64,000 nt of DNA from Modicisalibacter sp049808615 (GCF_049808615.1 NZ_JBNCAN010000005.1:124001-188000); one strand, 5' to 3'; shown: positions 54,907 to 63,876, counted from the first letter of the stretch. Program-made: numbers and translations. The notes: generated by a model from the sequence alone, not told the origin.

Positions 54907-54936
54907 GCCGCCGCGTCACCGACGCGGCGGCTTTTT
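54907..54936 (+). terminator. Orphan rho-independent terminator (plus strand)
   Basis: Perfect 11-base arms GCCGCCGCGTC and GACGCGGCGGC with loop ACC, then TTTTT. It is directed to the plus strand, but both neighbours (tRNA-Gly and the CBS gene) are on the minus strand, and no plus-strand gene precedes it after 54620. Confidence 0.75.
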
Positions 54937-54984
54937 ACGAGTGCCGCCTACGAGTACCGTGCAGGCTATAAATGCTGCGCCGGC

Positions 54985-55395
54985 TCACAGGTTGCCGCGC
55001 ATCGAGGCGATCGCGCTCAGGATATCACGCCGCGTGACGATGCCCATCAGGCGCTGCTCATCCACCACGGGATAGATCTTGGGCTTGTTGCCCAGCATCT
55101 CCTGAGCCAGATCGACGATGCCCTTGTCGGGGGTAACCGTGAGTACCTCGTCGCGCATCAACTCGCGTACCAGCGCAGGCTGACCGCCGTGATAGGCGCT
55201 GTCGAGCAGTTTACCCATGACGTCCTGTTCCGAAATGAAGCCGATCAGGTGATCGTGATCATCGACCACCGGAGCACCGGGCAGGCGGTGTAGCGCAAGG
55301 CCGGCTACCAGGGTGGCCACGGAGGTCGATGCGGATACCCGGAAGCAATCCCGAGACATGATTTCGCCGACGGTGGTGGGGGCTTTCTTGTTCAT
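54985..55395 (-). CDS. CBS-domain protein
   Basis: Protein of 136 residues made of two CBS repeats forming one Bateman module: VGEIMSRDCFRVSASTSV, GAPVVDDHDHLIGFISEQDVMG, then VLTVTPDKGIVDLAQEML and YPVVDEQRLMGIVTRRDIL. Such modules bind adenosine nucleotides and sense energy or ionic state. It stands alone, with no attached enzyme. ATG 55395 has AAGGG upstream. Confidence 0.88.
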   Translation of the reverse strand: MNKKAPTTVGEIMSRDCFRVSASTSVATLVAGLALHRLPGAPVVDDHDHLIGFISEQDVMGKLLDSAYHGGQPALVRELMRDEVLTVTPDKGIVDLAQEMLGNKPKIYPVVDEQRLMGIVTRRDILSAIASMRGNL

Positions 55396-55724
55396 AATGC
55401 ATTCCCTTCTGTCAGTGTTTCGCAAGCCATCCGCTATAGGCAAACCCGGTTCGATGATGATGCGACTCGTTATTCAATGCGCCATCTATCGCCATGCAAC
55501 CACAGCCATTGTGGTGTTTCTCCAACCCAGCATAGCCCAATCCCAGGATGGTGCTCTGAGGTCCCGTCTCTGAACCTTCCTGCAGTAAGCTCATCCAAAC
55601 GCTAACGGCTATCACTGAATCTTGCCAGCCGCGCCACCATCGTGGGGAGTTGACTCGGCGAGTTGCCGATGTTGTTCATGATGCTTCAGGGCACGAGTTT
55701 CGTTTCATTTGCAGGAGATCGATA
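55396..55724. other. Gene-free gap
   Basis: This 329-base stretch between the divergent CBS and 80-residue hypothetical genes contains no coding region, no terminator and no strong repeat that I can support. It presumably carries both promoters. Confidence 0.5.
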
Positions 55725-55967
55725 ATGAACGCACGCGATTACATGGCGAAAAAGGGAATCGATCTGGACAGGGAAGAAGATAAGCCGCAAAGCCTGGAAG
55801 AAATGGCCTGGTCGCGAGCCCGGGAGGCGGGCAGTCATCCACCGCGCAGCGGCACGCCGTTCGATTGGGAGGATTGGGAGCGTTACCATGATCAATTGGC
55901 GGAGAATTCCGAACGCATCACTCAAAAGATCAATGCGCGCTCGTCGCGTGACAAGAATGACGATTAG
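55725..55967 (+). CDS. Hypothetical protein
   Basis: Soluble protein of 80 residues with high Glu, Asp, Arg and Trp content (SLEEMAWSRAREAG, FDWEDWERYHDQLAEN), no signal or membrane part. ATG 55725 follows AGGAGA. I do not recognise it. It lies 75 bases before yqaE on the same strand and may be cotranscribed. Confidence 0.6.
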   Translation: MNARDYMAKKGIDLDREEDKPQSLEEMAWSRAREAGSHPPRSGTPFDWEDWERYHDQLAENSERITQKINARSSRDKNDD

Positions 55968-56042
55968 CGGTGACTGACGTATCATGAGGATTCAATTATT
56001 GTCGGCCACCGTGGCAAGTAATTGACAACAAGGAGGTTTTGC

Positions 56043-56201
56043 ATGGACATCATTCGTATCATTCTGGCAATTTTGCTGCCCCCGGTAGGCGTGTTTCTCC
56101 AGGTGGGTCTTGGACTGCATTTCTGGATCAATATTCTTCTGACGATTCTCGGCTACATTCCCGGTATCGTGCATGCCATCTGGATCATCGCTCGGCGCTA
56201 G
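56043..56201 (+). CDS. yqaE: YqaE/Pmp3 family membrane protein
   Basis: Small hydrophobic protein of 52 residues with two membrane segments: MDIIRIILAILLPPVGVFLQ, then ILGYIPGIVHAIW. The PPVGVFLQVGLG and GYIPGIVHA segments are the Pmp3/YqaE signature, linked to salt and membrane-potential stress. ATG 56043 follows AAGGAGG. It is closed by the hairpin at 56225-56262. Confidence 0.9.
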   Translation: MDIIRIILAILLPPVGVFLQVGLGLHFWINILLTILGYIPGIVHAIWIIARR

Positions 56202-56224
56202 TCGCAAGCTTGGCGTAACAACGG

Positions 56225-56262
56225 CAACGGAAGACCCATTGGGATCTTCCGTTGTTCGTTTT
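56225..56262 (+). terminator. Terminator after yqaE
   Basis: The hairpin CAACGGAAGA / TCTTCCGTTG with an internal CCC-ATT-GGG, followed by GTTCGTTTT on the plus strand. It closes yqaE, and may partly act for the minus-strand glc genes, whose last stop is at 56281. Confidence 0.65.
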
Positions 56263-56280
56263 CAAAGGCTTGAGCAGGCT

Positions 56281-56688
56281 CTAGCTGCTGATTGCCTGGA
56301 TACCCGCCTTGGCCACCTGGGCATCCTGCTCGGGTTTGACGCCGGAGACACCCGCGGCACCCGCCACCTGGCCGTCCACCAGCACCGGTACGCCGCCGGT
56401 CATCATGCCCTGTAATACAGGCGCCGAAAGAAAGGCAGTACGCCCATTGTTGATCATCTCTTCGTACGCCTGGGATTCACGTCTTCCCAGCGCGGCGGCA
56501 CGTGCTTTCTCGTTAGCGATGTAGCTGGAAATGGGCGAGCAGCCGTCGAGACGGCGTAGGCCCAACAGATGACCGCCATCGTCCACCACGGCGACCGTGA
56601 TCGCCCAGCCATTGGCCTCGGCTTCCTGCTGAGCGGCATCGAGAATGGCATTGGCATCGTCCAAGGTCAGTGCGGGTTTCTGTTGCAT
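56281..56688 (-). CDS. glcG: GlcG/HbpS-like protein
   Basis: Protein of 135 residues of the GlcG/HbpS (DUF336) fold: LTLDDANAILDAAQQEAEANGW, VAVVDDGGHLLGLRRLDGC, and GGVPVLVDGQVAGAAGVSG. Its role in glycolate use is not known; family members bind haem or cobalamin-like ligands. ATG 56688 has AGGAGTAAC upstream. It is the last gene of glcDEFG, 37 bases after glcF. Confidence 0.9.
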   Translation of the reverse strand: MQQKPALTLDDANAILDAAQQEAEANGWAITVAVVDDGGHLLGLRRLDGCSPISSYIANEKARAAALGRRESQAYEEMINNGRTAFLSAPVLQGMMTGGVPVLVDGQVAGAAGVSGVKPEQDAQVAKAGIQAISS

Positions 56689-56725
56689 GTTGTTACTCCT
56701 TTTTATTGAAATATTCTGTCGACAT

Positions 56726-57964
56726 TCATGCTGATGCGAGCGCATCGTCGACGATCTCTATCCAGTGCCTGACCCGGGTACGACCGGCACCATCGAGGTG
56801 GGTCTGGCAGCCTATGTTGGCGGTCACGATCGTTTCCGGGTTGCCGGCTTCCAGTGCGTCGAGCTTGTTGTCGCGCAGCTGTTTCGCCAGCTCCGGCTGG
56901 GTGACCGAGTAGGTGCCCGCGGAACCACAGCACAGATGAGCATCGCGCACCGGGGTCAGGTTGAAGCCGAGGCGGGTGAGTATGCCCTCGGCCACGCCAC
57001 CCAGTCGTTGTGCGTGCTGCAGGGTGCAAGGGCAGTGAAAGGCCAGCTTGCGTGACTCCTTGATCTTCAATGCCTCGAGATCCTCGTCGCGCAGGATCTC
57101 GACCAAATCCTTGGCCAGGGCACTGATGCGCTTGGCTTTCTCCTCGTAGTCGGTATCGCCCTCGAGCATTTCACCATATTCTTTCACGAATGCGCCGCAG
57201 CCGCTGGCCGTCTGCACTATGGCCTCGCAGCCGGCCTCGACATGGGGCCACCAGGCGTCGATGTTATTGCGCATGCGCTGCAGGCCGGCCTGCTGGGCAT
57301 TCAAATGATAATCGATGGCGCCACAGCAGCCGGCGTCCGGTGCCGGGGTCAGGCCGATGCCGAGCCGATCGAGCACGCGGGCGGTGGCCGCATTGGTATT
57401 GGGAGAGAGCCCGGGTTGTACGCAGCCTTCGAGAATCAGCATTTGCCGCGCATGTTGCTTGCCGTCTGGCCGCTTGCCGGGGGCCGCCGGCTTGGCCGGC
57501 ATCTTGTCGCGCAGCGTGCCGGGCACCAGCGGGCGGAAGATCTGCCCCATCTTGAGCAGCGCCGCAAAGCGTTTGGGCTCGACCAGGGCGTGACGCAGAC
57601 CAAAATGCAAGGCGCGTTCCTTGGGTGTACGGCCCACACGGCGGTCAACCTCGGCGCGGCCGATATCGAGCAGCTTGTGATACTCGACCCCGGAAGGGCA
57701 GGTGGTTTCACAGTTGCGGCAGGTCAGGCAGCGATCCAGATGAAGCTGGGTTTCCTTGGTTACTTGATCGTCATCGTCGCGGCTTTCCAGCAGCTCCTTC
57801 ATCAGGTAGATGCGCCCACGGGGGCCGTCACGTTCATCTCCCAGCAACTGATAGGTGGGACAGGTGGCATTGCAGAAGCCACAGTGCACGCAGGTGCGCA
57901 GCACGCGATCGGCCTCGCGGATATGCGGTTTTTGCAGGTCTGCTTCGGTGAAGTGGGTCTGCAT
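56726..57964 (-). CDS. glcF: Glycolate oxidase iron-sulfur subunit GlcF
   Basis: Subunit of 412 residues with two 4Fe-4S motifs, CVHCGFCNATCP and CLTCRNCETTCPSG, and two CCG domains (GCVQPGLSP to DAGCCGA, and FHCPCTLQHA to HLCCGSAG) that likely transfer electrons to quinone. It follows glcE with a 2-base gap. ATG 57964 is used. Confidence 0.95.
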   Translation of the reverse strand: MQTHFTEADLQKPHIREADRVLRTCVHCGFCNATCPTYQLLGDERDGPRGRIYLMKELLESRDDDDQVTKETQLHLDRCLTCRNCETTCPSGVEYHKLLDIGRAEVDRRVGRTPKERALHFGLRHALVEPKRFAALLKMGQIFRPLVPGTLRDKMPAKPAAPGKRPDGKQHARQMLILEGCVQPGLSPNTNAATARVLDRLGIGLTPAPDAGCCGAIDYHLNAQQAGLQRMRNNIDAWWPHVEAGCEAIVQTASGCGAFVKEYGEMLEGDTDYEEKAKRISALAKDLVEILRDEDLEALKIKESRKLAFHCPCTLQHAQRLGGVAEGILTRLGFNLTPVRDAHLCCGSAGTYSVTQPELAKQLRDNKLDALEAGNPETIVTANIGCQTHLDGAGRTRVRHWIEIVDDALASA

Positions 57965-57966
57965 GC

Positions 57967-59073
57967 TTAAAACTCCGGGTAAAGCCGGCCAGGATTGAAG
58001 ATGCCGTTGGGATCGAGCTGGGTCTTGAGTCGTCGGTGATAGGTGGCAACGACCTTGGAGAGCGGGGTAAACGGTTCAGCGTGGCCGGCAGTGAAACAGG
58101 TGGCATGCCCCCCGGCCTGAGTGACGGTCTCGCGCAGTACGTCTGCCTCATCGTCGCTGCGAAGCCAGCGCTGGGCCCCGGCCCAGTCGTAAAGCACGTC
58201 ACCGTCCAGCGCCAGCGGCGGGGTGTTGTTGGGCAGCGATAGACGCCACAGCGGACGCGAATCCTTCTTGTCGAAAAAAACCAGGCGCTGTTCGCGCAAG
58301 TCTTGCCAGAAGCTGCTGACGAGATCGTCCCCACCCAACTGTTCTCTGGTAGCGGCCACCGAACTCGCGCCACCTTCCAGACGCAGATGCAGCGCATCAT
58401 CATGGTAGGCTGCGGCGGTGATCGGCAGTGGCTGACGGCCCCATTGCGCGAGTCGTTGCAAGGCGTCATCCAGGGGCAATTCGAGACGCAGGCTGTGAAT
58501 GGCGTTCGGTTTGGGCAATACCTTGAGCGAGACCTCGGTGATGACGCCAAGGGTGCCCTGGGCGCCGACCATCAGACGCGAGAGATCGTAACCGGCCACA
58601 TTCTTCATCACCTCGCCGCCGAAGCGTAGATGCTTGCCTTCATAAGTGATGAGCCGGGTGCCGAGCACGAAATCGCGCACTGCGCCAGCCCAGGGACGAC
58701 GAGGGCCGGAAAGACCGCTGGCGATCATGCCGCCGACGGTGGCGGTAGGGCCGAAGTGGGGCGGTTCACAACTCAGTTGCTGGTGTTCCGCATCCAATGC
58801 TGCCTCGAGTTCCGCAAGCGGGGTGCCGGCGCGCACCGAAACCACCAGTTCCACCGGATCGTAATGGGTAATGCCGCGATGCTCGGTCAGGGACAATGCG
58901 TCACCCTCGATCCGTCGACCATAAAAGTCCTTGGTGCCGCCACCCTCTATCCTCAGTGGCGTCTTGTCGGCATTGGCCTGGCGCACACGCTCACAGAGTA
59001 CCTCGGTGTTATCCTGGCCAGGGCCCTGTTGACTCTCCGCAAGAGCTGGGTGCCTATCTTGTTCGTGCTGCAT
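57967..59073 (-). CDS. glcE: Glycolate oxidase FAD-binding subunit GlcE
   Basis: FAD-linked subunit of 368 residues. The FAD (PCMH) domain has PLRIEGGGTKDFYG, the VSVRAGTPLAELEAAL block and GPTATVGGMIASGLSGPRRP, with the C terminus reading DPNGIFNPGRLYPEF. It is shorter than GlcD and forms the GlcDEF oxidase with it. It lies between glcD and glcF; the gap to glcD is 9 bases. Confidence 0.94.
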   Translation of the reverse strand: MQHEQDRHPALAESQQGPGQDNTEVLCERVRQANADKTPLRIEGGGTKDFYGRRIEGDALSLTEHRGITHYDPVELVVSVRAGTPLAELEAALDAEHQQLSCEPPHFGPTATVGGMIASGLSGPRRPWAGAVRDFVLGTRLITYEGKHLRFGGEVMKNVAGYDLSRLMVGAQGTLGVITEVSLKVLPKPNAIHSLRLELPLDDALQRLAQWGRQPLPITAAAYHDDALHLRLEGGASSVAATREQLGGDDLVSSFWQDLREQRLVFFDKKDSRPLWRLSLPNNTPPLALDGDVLYDWAGAQRWLRSDDEADVLRETVTQAGGHATCFTAGHAEPFTPLSKVVATYHRRLKTQLDPNGIFNPGRLYPEF

Positions 59074-59082
59074 GGTTCGTCC

Positions 59083-60582
59083 TCAGAAGCGTGGCAACTC
59101 GGGATGCGGCAACTCCCCGTTATGCACGTGCATGGCGCCGAATTCGGCACAGCGATGCAACGTCGGTATGTTCTTGCCCGGATTGAGCAAACCTGAACTG
59201 TCGAAGGCCGCCTTCACGGCGTGAAAGGTGGTGATCTCATCGGGCTGGAACTGGGTGCACATCTGGTTGATCTTTTCGCGCCCCACGCCATGTTCACCGG
59301 TGATGCTACCGCCCACCTCGACGCACAGCTCGAGTATCTTGCCGCCGATGGTCTCGGCCTTTTCCAGCTCGCCGGGCTGGTTGGCATCGAACATGATCAG
59401 CGGGTGGGTGTTGCCGTCGCCGGCATGAAAGACATTGGCGACCCGCAGGCCATATTCTTCCGACAGGTCGGCGATACCCTTGAGAACCCTGGGCAGTTCG
59501 CGGCGAGGGATGGTGCCGTCCATGCAGTAGTAGTCCGGTGACATGCGCCCGACCGCGGGGAAGGCGTTCTTGCGCCCGGCCCAGAACAGGGCACGTTCGG
59601 CCTCGTCTCGGGCCTGCTGTATATCGCCGGCGCCGGCCTGTTCGAGTACCCTGCGGACCGTGGCGCAGTCGTCGTCGACATCTGCTTCTACCCCGTCCAA
59701 CTCGCACAGCAGTATCGCCTCGGCGTCTACCGGATAGCCTGCCTTGATGAAGTCCTCTGCCGCCTGAATCGCCAGCTTGTCCATCATCTCCAGGCCCCCG
59801 GGGATGATGCCGGCGGCGATGATGTCACCGACTGCCTTGCCGGCTTTTTCGACGTCGTCGAAGCTGGCCATCAGCACCTTGGCGCTTTCGGGTTTGGGCA
59901 GCAGCTTCACGGTGATCTCCGTGATCACGCCGAGCATGCCTTCGGAGCCATTGAACAGGGCGAGTAGATCGAATCCCGGGGCATCGAAGGCCTCCGAGCC
60001 CAGAATCATGCGCTCGCCTTCGATGGTGACGACCTCGACCCTGAGTACGTTGTGTACCGTCAAACCGTACTTCAGGCAGTGCACGCCACCGGCGTTCTCG
60101 GCGACGTTACCGCCGATCGAACAGGCAATCTGGGATGAAGGGTCCGGCGCATAGTAGAGCCCATAGGGAGCCGCCGCCTCGGAAATGGCCAGGTTGCGAA
60201 CCCCGGGCTGGACGCGAGCGATGCGCGCGTCCGGGTCGACCTCGAGAATTCGTGAAAAACGCGACATGACCAGCAGCACCCCTTTTTCCAGAGGCAGGGC
60301 GCCTCCGGAAAGACCGGTGCCGGCACCCCGGGTGACCACCGGTACCTCCAGTTCGAAACAGGTACGCATCAGCGTTTCGATCTGTTCCAGGGTATGGGGC
60401 ATGGCGACCAGCATCGGCAGCACGCGATACGCGGAAAGCCCGTCACATTCAAAAGGGCGCAGGTCTTCTTCTCGATGCAATAAGGTCATGTCGGGCAAGG
60501 CTTGTTGCAATCGCTGAAGTGCGTTTGCCTTGTCCGACGCGGGTAGCACGCCATCCAGTCGTTCGTCGTAGAGAATGTTCAT
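59083..60582 (-). CDS. glcD: Glycolate oxidase FAD-linked subunit GlcD
   Basis: Catalytic subunit of 499 residues that oxidises glycolate to glyoxylate. It has the FAD pattern VVTRGAGTGLSGGALPLEKG, then YYAPDPSSQIACSIGGNVAEN, VANVFHAGDGNTHPLI and GSITGEHGVGREK, and ends with the same FGAMHVHNGELPHPEL run as E. coli GlcD. The start at ATG 60582 aligns with the E. coli N terminus (NILYDERLDG); ATG 60597 is possible. It begins the glcDEFG operon, and a GntR-type operator lies upstream. Confidence 0.96.
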   Translation of the reverse strand: MNILYDERLDGVLPASDKANALQRLQQALPDMTLLHREEDLRPFECDGLSAYRVLPMLVAMPHTLEQIETLMRTCFELEVPVVTRGAGTGLSGGALPLEKGVLLVMSRFSRILEVDPDARIARVQPGVRNLAISEAAAPYGLYYAPDPSSQIACSIGGNVAENAGGVHCLKYGLTVHNVLRVEVVTIEGERMILGSEAFDAPGFDLLALFNGSEGMLGVITEITVKLLPKPESAKVLMASFDDVEKAGKAVGDIIAAGIIPGGLEMMDKLAIQAAEDFIKAGYPVDAEAILLCELDGVEADVDDDCATVRRVLEQAGAGDIQQARDEAERALFWAGRKNAFPAVGRMSPDYYCMDGTIPRRELPRVLKGIADLSEEYGLRVANVFHAGDGNTHPLIMFDANQPGELEKAETIGGKILELCVEVGGSITGEHGVGREKINQMCTQFQPDEITTFHAVKAAFDSSGLLNPGKNIPTLHRCAEFGAMHVHNGELPHPELPRF

Positions 60583-60656
60583 GATCACACTTCCCATTTT
60601 ATGTCCTGGGCACCACTGTGAGCGTTACCATTGGGACTGTCCAGCCTTTGGTACAG

Positions 60657-60680
60657 TGGTCAGACCAGTAATTGGTCTAA
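60657..60680. promoter_or_regulatory. GntR-type operator upstream of glcD
   Basis: TGGT-CAG-ACCA (60657-60667) is a perfect palindrome, and a second half-site ATTGGTCTAA (60671-60680) follows. This is the sequence type bound by the GlcC/LldR/PdhR branch of the FadR-subgroup GntR regulators. It lies 75-98 bases upstream of the glcD start. Confidence 0.65.
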
Positions 60681-60813
60681 TTTTTGGAAATCGTTTCCAA
60701 TATAGAGCAAAAGGTTATGTCGTGGGTAATGGCCTGGACCTCGAAAGAGAGTAACCCCAGGCGTTTGGTCCTAGTATGATGGCGCATTGTCATTTGCGAC
60801 ATGTAGGCTCTCC

Positions 60814-61788
60814 GTGAAGCTGCTTCGACGTCTGAATATCGATAAATACCTGCTGATGCTGATCGGGGCGGTCATCGTCGCTTCCGTATTGCCAGTGCAT
60901 GGTATGGCCAGCGAGGTGTTCTCCCTGGCCACCAAGCTGGCCATCGCGCTATTGTTTTTTCTGCATGGCGCCAGGCTGTCACCCCGCACGGTCATCAAGG
61001 GCATGACCCATTGGCGGCTCCACTTGATGGTCTTTGCCAGCACCTTCGTGCTGTTTCCGATTCTAGGACTGATCATCGGCTTGATGGCCCCGGCGCTGCT
61101 GCCGCCAACCTTGGCCATGGGCATCCTCTTCCTGTGCGTGCTGCCTTCGACCATTCAGTCCTCCATCGCCTTTACCTCCATCGCCGGAGGCAATGTGCCG
61201 GCAGCGATCTGTTCCGCGTCCGCATCGAACATTCTCGGCATGTTCATCACGCCGCTGTTGGTGGGGCTCTTGATGAGCGCCCAGGCCGGCGGCGTCTCCT
61301 TGGATGCCCTGGGCGCGATCCTCCTGCAGCTGCTGGCACCGTTCCTGTTGGGGCAGGCGCTGCAGCGCTGGATCGGTGAGTGGATGGCGCGTCACGGGCG
61401 TTTGCTCGGGCTGGTCGATCGTGGCGCGATTCTGATGGTGGTCTATCTGGCCTTCAGCGAAGCGATGGTCGCGGGGCTGTGGGAACAGCTCTCTGGAGCA
61501 TCGCTTGCGATGATGGTCGTGGTGGATTGCGTGCTGCTTGCCGCGGTGCTGGTGATTACCACCCTGGCGAGTCGCTGGCTGGGGTTCGCGCGGGAAGATG
61601 AGATCACCATCGTGTTCTGCGGCTCCAAGAAGAGCCTGAGCAGCGGTGTGCCCATGGCCAATGTGCTGTTCTCGTCCCATCAGGTGGGCAGCGTCATCCT
61701 GCCGTTGATGCTCTTTCACCAGATCCAGCTGTTCGTATGTGCGGTGCTGGCGCGGCGCTATGCGGTCAAGGAAAAACCGCCTCGGTGA
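60814..61788 (+). CDS. SBF-like (bile acid:Na+ symporter family) transporter
   Basis: Membrane protein of 324 residues with about ten membrane segments. It belongs to the YfeH / SBF-like group: LFFLHGARLSPRTVIKGMTHWRLH, LCVLPSTIQSSIAFTSIAGGN, ASASNILGMFITPL and FCGSKKSLSSGVPMANVLF, the last being the conserved family C-terminal block. GTG 60814 has TAGG upstream; an in-frame TTG at 60787 would add nine residues. The solute is unknown. It is divergent from glcD and convergent with the permease gene, which may hint at organic acid traffic. Confidence 0.88.
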   Translation: MKLLRRLNIDKYLLMLIGAVIVASVLPVHGMASEVFSLATKLAIALLFFLHGARLSPRTVIKGMTHWRLHLMVFASTFVLFPILGLIIGLMAPALLPPTLAMGILFLCVLPSTIQSSIAFTSIAGGNVPAAICSASASNILGMFITPLLVGLLMSAQAGGVSLDALGAILLQLLAPFLLGQALQRWIGEWMARHGRLLGLVDRGAILMVVYLAFSEAMVAGLWEQLSGASLAMMVVVDCVLLAAVLVITTLASRWLGFAREDEITIVFCGSKKSLSSGVPMANVLFSSHQVGSVILPLMLFHQIQLFVCAVLARRYAVKEKPPR

Positions 61789-61800
61789 TGCCGAGGCGGT
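61771..61800 (-). terminator. Terminator of the permease gene, embedded in the end of the SBF gene
   Basis: On the minus strand ACCGCCTCGG, loop CATCA, CCGAGGCGGT, followed by TTTTT. It overlaps the last codons of the plus-strand SBF gene, whose TGA (61786-61788) lies in the loop. Confidence 0.75.
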
Positions 61801-61831
61801 ACTGTTCGCACGGATCCGGACAAGCATGGAC

Positions 61832-63532
61832 CTAGCTGCCGTTCAGCAGCCCATCGGCAATCCCGATGCCGTAGAAGGCGATCAGACCGATGATGCCGGC
61901 GAAGAGTGCGTAGTAGATGGTCGGCAGAATGGTCTTGCGCAGGGTCGTACCCTCACGGCCAAGCAGGCCCACCGTTGCCGAGGCGGCTACCACGTTGTGA
62001 ATGGCAATCATGTTGCCGGCGGCGGCACCGACGGCCTGCAGGGCGACCATCATGGCCGTGGAGAGCCCTAGCTGCTCGGCGACGTTGAACTGAAAATCCG
62101 ACAGCATCAGGTTGGAGACGGTGTTGGAGCCGGCGATGAAGGCACCCAGTGCACCCACGGCGGGGGCGAAGAGCGGATAGATACCGCCCACGCCATCGGC
62201 GACGGCCTGTGCCATGGCAACCGGCATGGACACCAGATCCGCCTGGTTGACACCGGAGTTGATCAGGATGCGTACCATTGGAATAGTGAAGATCAGCACG
62301 AAACCGGCCCCGAGAATTGTCTTGGTCGACTCATGCAAGGCCGCACCGAGCTGGCCGCCGCGCATGCGATGCAGGAGTGCGGTGATCAGCACCACGATCA
62401 CGAGAATGCCGCCCGGAAGGTAAAGCGGCTCGATGCTGCCGCTGACACCGGTTTCGCCCAGGATATTGCTCCAGCTCAGGGCCAGCGATTTCAGGGCGTT
62501 GGTGACCGGCTCGACGGTACGTGAGATGACCAGCAGGATGGCCAGCAGCACATAGGGCACCCAGCCCATGAAGGTGGAGATCGGTGTGCGTCCGGCGATC
62601 TGATCGACCTTGATGTCGAGACTACCGATCCACTCGTCCGGCCAGGAGGTGGATTCCGGGAAATCCCAGGTCGTCTTGGGCAGCAGGAAGCCTCTTCTTG
62701 CCGCAGGCACGACGATGGCCAGACCCACCATGGCGCCAATCATCGAGGGAAACTCCGGTCCCAGCAACACACCGGCCAAGGCGTAGGGCACCACGAAACA
62801 GACCCCTGCGAAGAGGGCGAAAGGCGCGATATCCAGTCCTTCCTTCCAGGAGCGGTTGGCACCGAAAAAGCGCACCATGATGATCACCATGATCAGCGGC
62901 ATGAGCAAGCCGACGATGGCGTGGGTGATCGCCACCTCGGAGGTGATCAAACGGAAATAAGCTTCCCAGTTGCTGCCATTGTCAACCAATCGCTCCGTGA
63001 TGCCGGCTTTATCAAGCCCCCCTGTGACCCCGACCACGATCGGGGTGCCCACCGCGCCGAAGGAGACCGGGGTCGACTGGATCATCATGCCCACCACCAC
63101 GGCGGCCAGGGCCGGAAAGCCGAGAGCCACCATCAGCGGCGCGGCAACCGCTGCTGGCGTGCCGAAGCCCGAAGCCCCTTCGATGAAGCAGCCAAACAAC
63201 CAGGCGACGATGATCGCCTGCACGCGACGATCCGGGCTGACACCCGAAAAGCCGTTGCGGATGGCGGCGATACCACCGGAGTGCTTGAGCGTGTTGAGCA
63301 GCAGAATGGCGCCGAAGATGATCCACAGGATCGCCACGGTCAGCATTAGCCCTTGCAATGTTGACGCCACCACCCGGGTGAAGGTCATGTCCCAGGCGAG
63401 CAGGGCAATCAAGGCGGTGACTATAAAGACGATTGGCATGGCGGTTTTTGCTGCCATACGAAAGCCGATCAGCAGGACCCCCGCCAATAGCAAGGGCAGG
63501 AAGGCCAGCAGGGCAAGCAGCGTTTGATTCAT
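61832..63532 (-). CDS. L-lactate/glycolate permease (LctP family)
   Basis: Inner-membrane permease of 566 residues with about thirteen membrane segments, of the LctP/LldP/GlcA family of lactate and glycolate carriers. Diagnostic parts are GCFIEGASGFGTPAAVAAPLM, the following SFGAVGTP, and NMIAIHNVVAASATVGLLGREG near the C terminus. Its place beside glcDEFG favours glycolate (GlcA), but lactate is possible. ATG 63532 has AGAGG upstream. A GntR-type palindrome lies 124-138 bases upstream. Confidence 0.93.
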   Translation of the reverse strand: MNQTLLALLAFLPLLLAGVLLIGFRMAAKTAMPIVFIVTALIALLAWDMTFTRVVASTLQGLMLTVAILWIIFGAILLLNTLKHSGGIAAIRNGFSGVSPDRRVQAIIVAWLFGCFIEGASGFGTPAAVAAPLMVALGFPALAAVVVGMMIQSTPVSFGAVGTPIVVGVTGGLDKAGITERLVDNGSNWEAYFRLITSEVAITHAIVGLLMPLIMVIIMVRFFGANRSWKEGLDIAPFALFAGVCFVVPYALAGVLLGPEFPSMIGAMVGLAIVVPAARRGFLLPKTTWDFPESTSWPDEWIGSLDIKVDQIAGRTPISTFMGWVPYVLLAILLVISRTVEPVTNALKSLALSWSNILGETGVSGSIEPLYLPGGILVIVVLITALLHRMRGGQLGAALHESTKTILGAGFVLIFTIPMVRILINSGVNQADLVSMPVAMAQAVADGVGGIYPLFAPAVGALGAFIAGSNTVSNLMLSDFQFNVAEQLGLSTAMMVALQAVGAAAGNMIAIHNVVAASATVGLLGREGTTLRKTILPTIYYALFAGIIGLIAFYGIGIADGLLNGS

Positions 63533-63876
63533 GAGGCAGCCTCTCTTGTTATTGTCCGGACGTCATGCCGGACTGATCCATTTCGGTGACTGTCGCATCC
63601 AGGAATGCGTGGCTGCACGATAATCTGTGAAAGTGCTTTTTACCAACCCTGGGAAATTGGTAATACCAATGTTGATCTGCAGTCCTTTTTGATCTTATGT
63701 CATTGATTCGTATTGAATAAAACGTGGCTTAAAAACATTTTTATCGAATGTGGTGAGCCTATGTTGGTCAATTCATTAGACTAATAGATAAGTGAAGTGG
63801 CGCCTTCGCTAGAGGATTGGCGCCAATGCTGATGGAGTGTTAGCGTCAGATACATCCATGTCTGCGAGGAGTCCCC
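63533..63876. other. Gene-free control region
   Basis: This 344-base AT-rich stretch lies between the divergent permease and glutathione S-transferase-like genes. I find no coding region. It holds the ATTGGT palindrome at 63656 and a second imperfect site, TTGGTC...GACTAA (63754-63784). Confidence 0.6.
63656..63670. promoter_or_regulatory. GntR-type operator upstream of the permease
   Basis: ATTGGT-AAT-ACCAAT is a perfect palindrome with a 3-base centre, matching the motif of GlcC/LldR/PdhR-type regulators and the site found upstream of glcD. Confidence 0.7.

Noticed and set aside
54760..54936. CsrB/RsmZ-type regulatory RNA
   Set aside because: Three GGA triplets are present, but no clear series of GGA hairpin loops and no GacA box upstream; only a generic small-RNA candidate is kept.
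63754..63784. Second GntR operator near the permease
   Set aside because: TTGGTC and GACTAA are imperfect and too far apart for a confident site.
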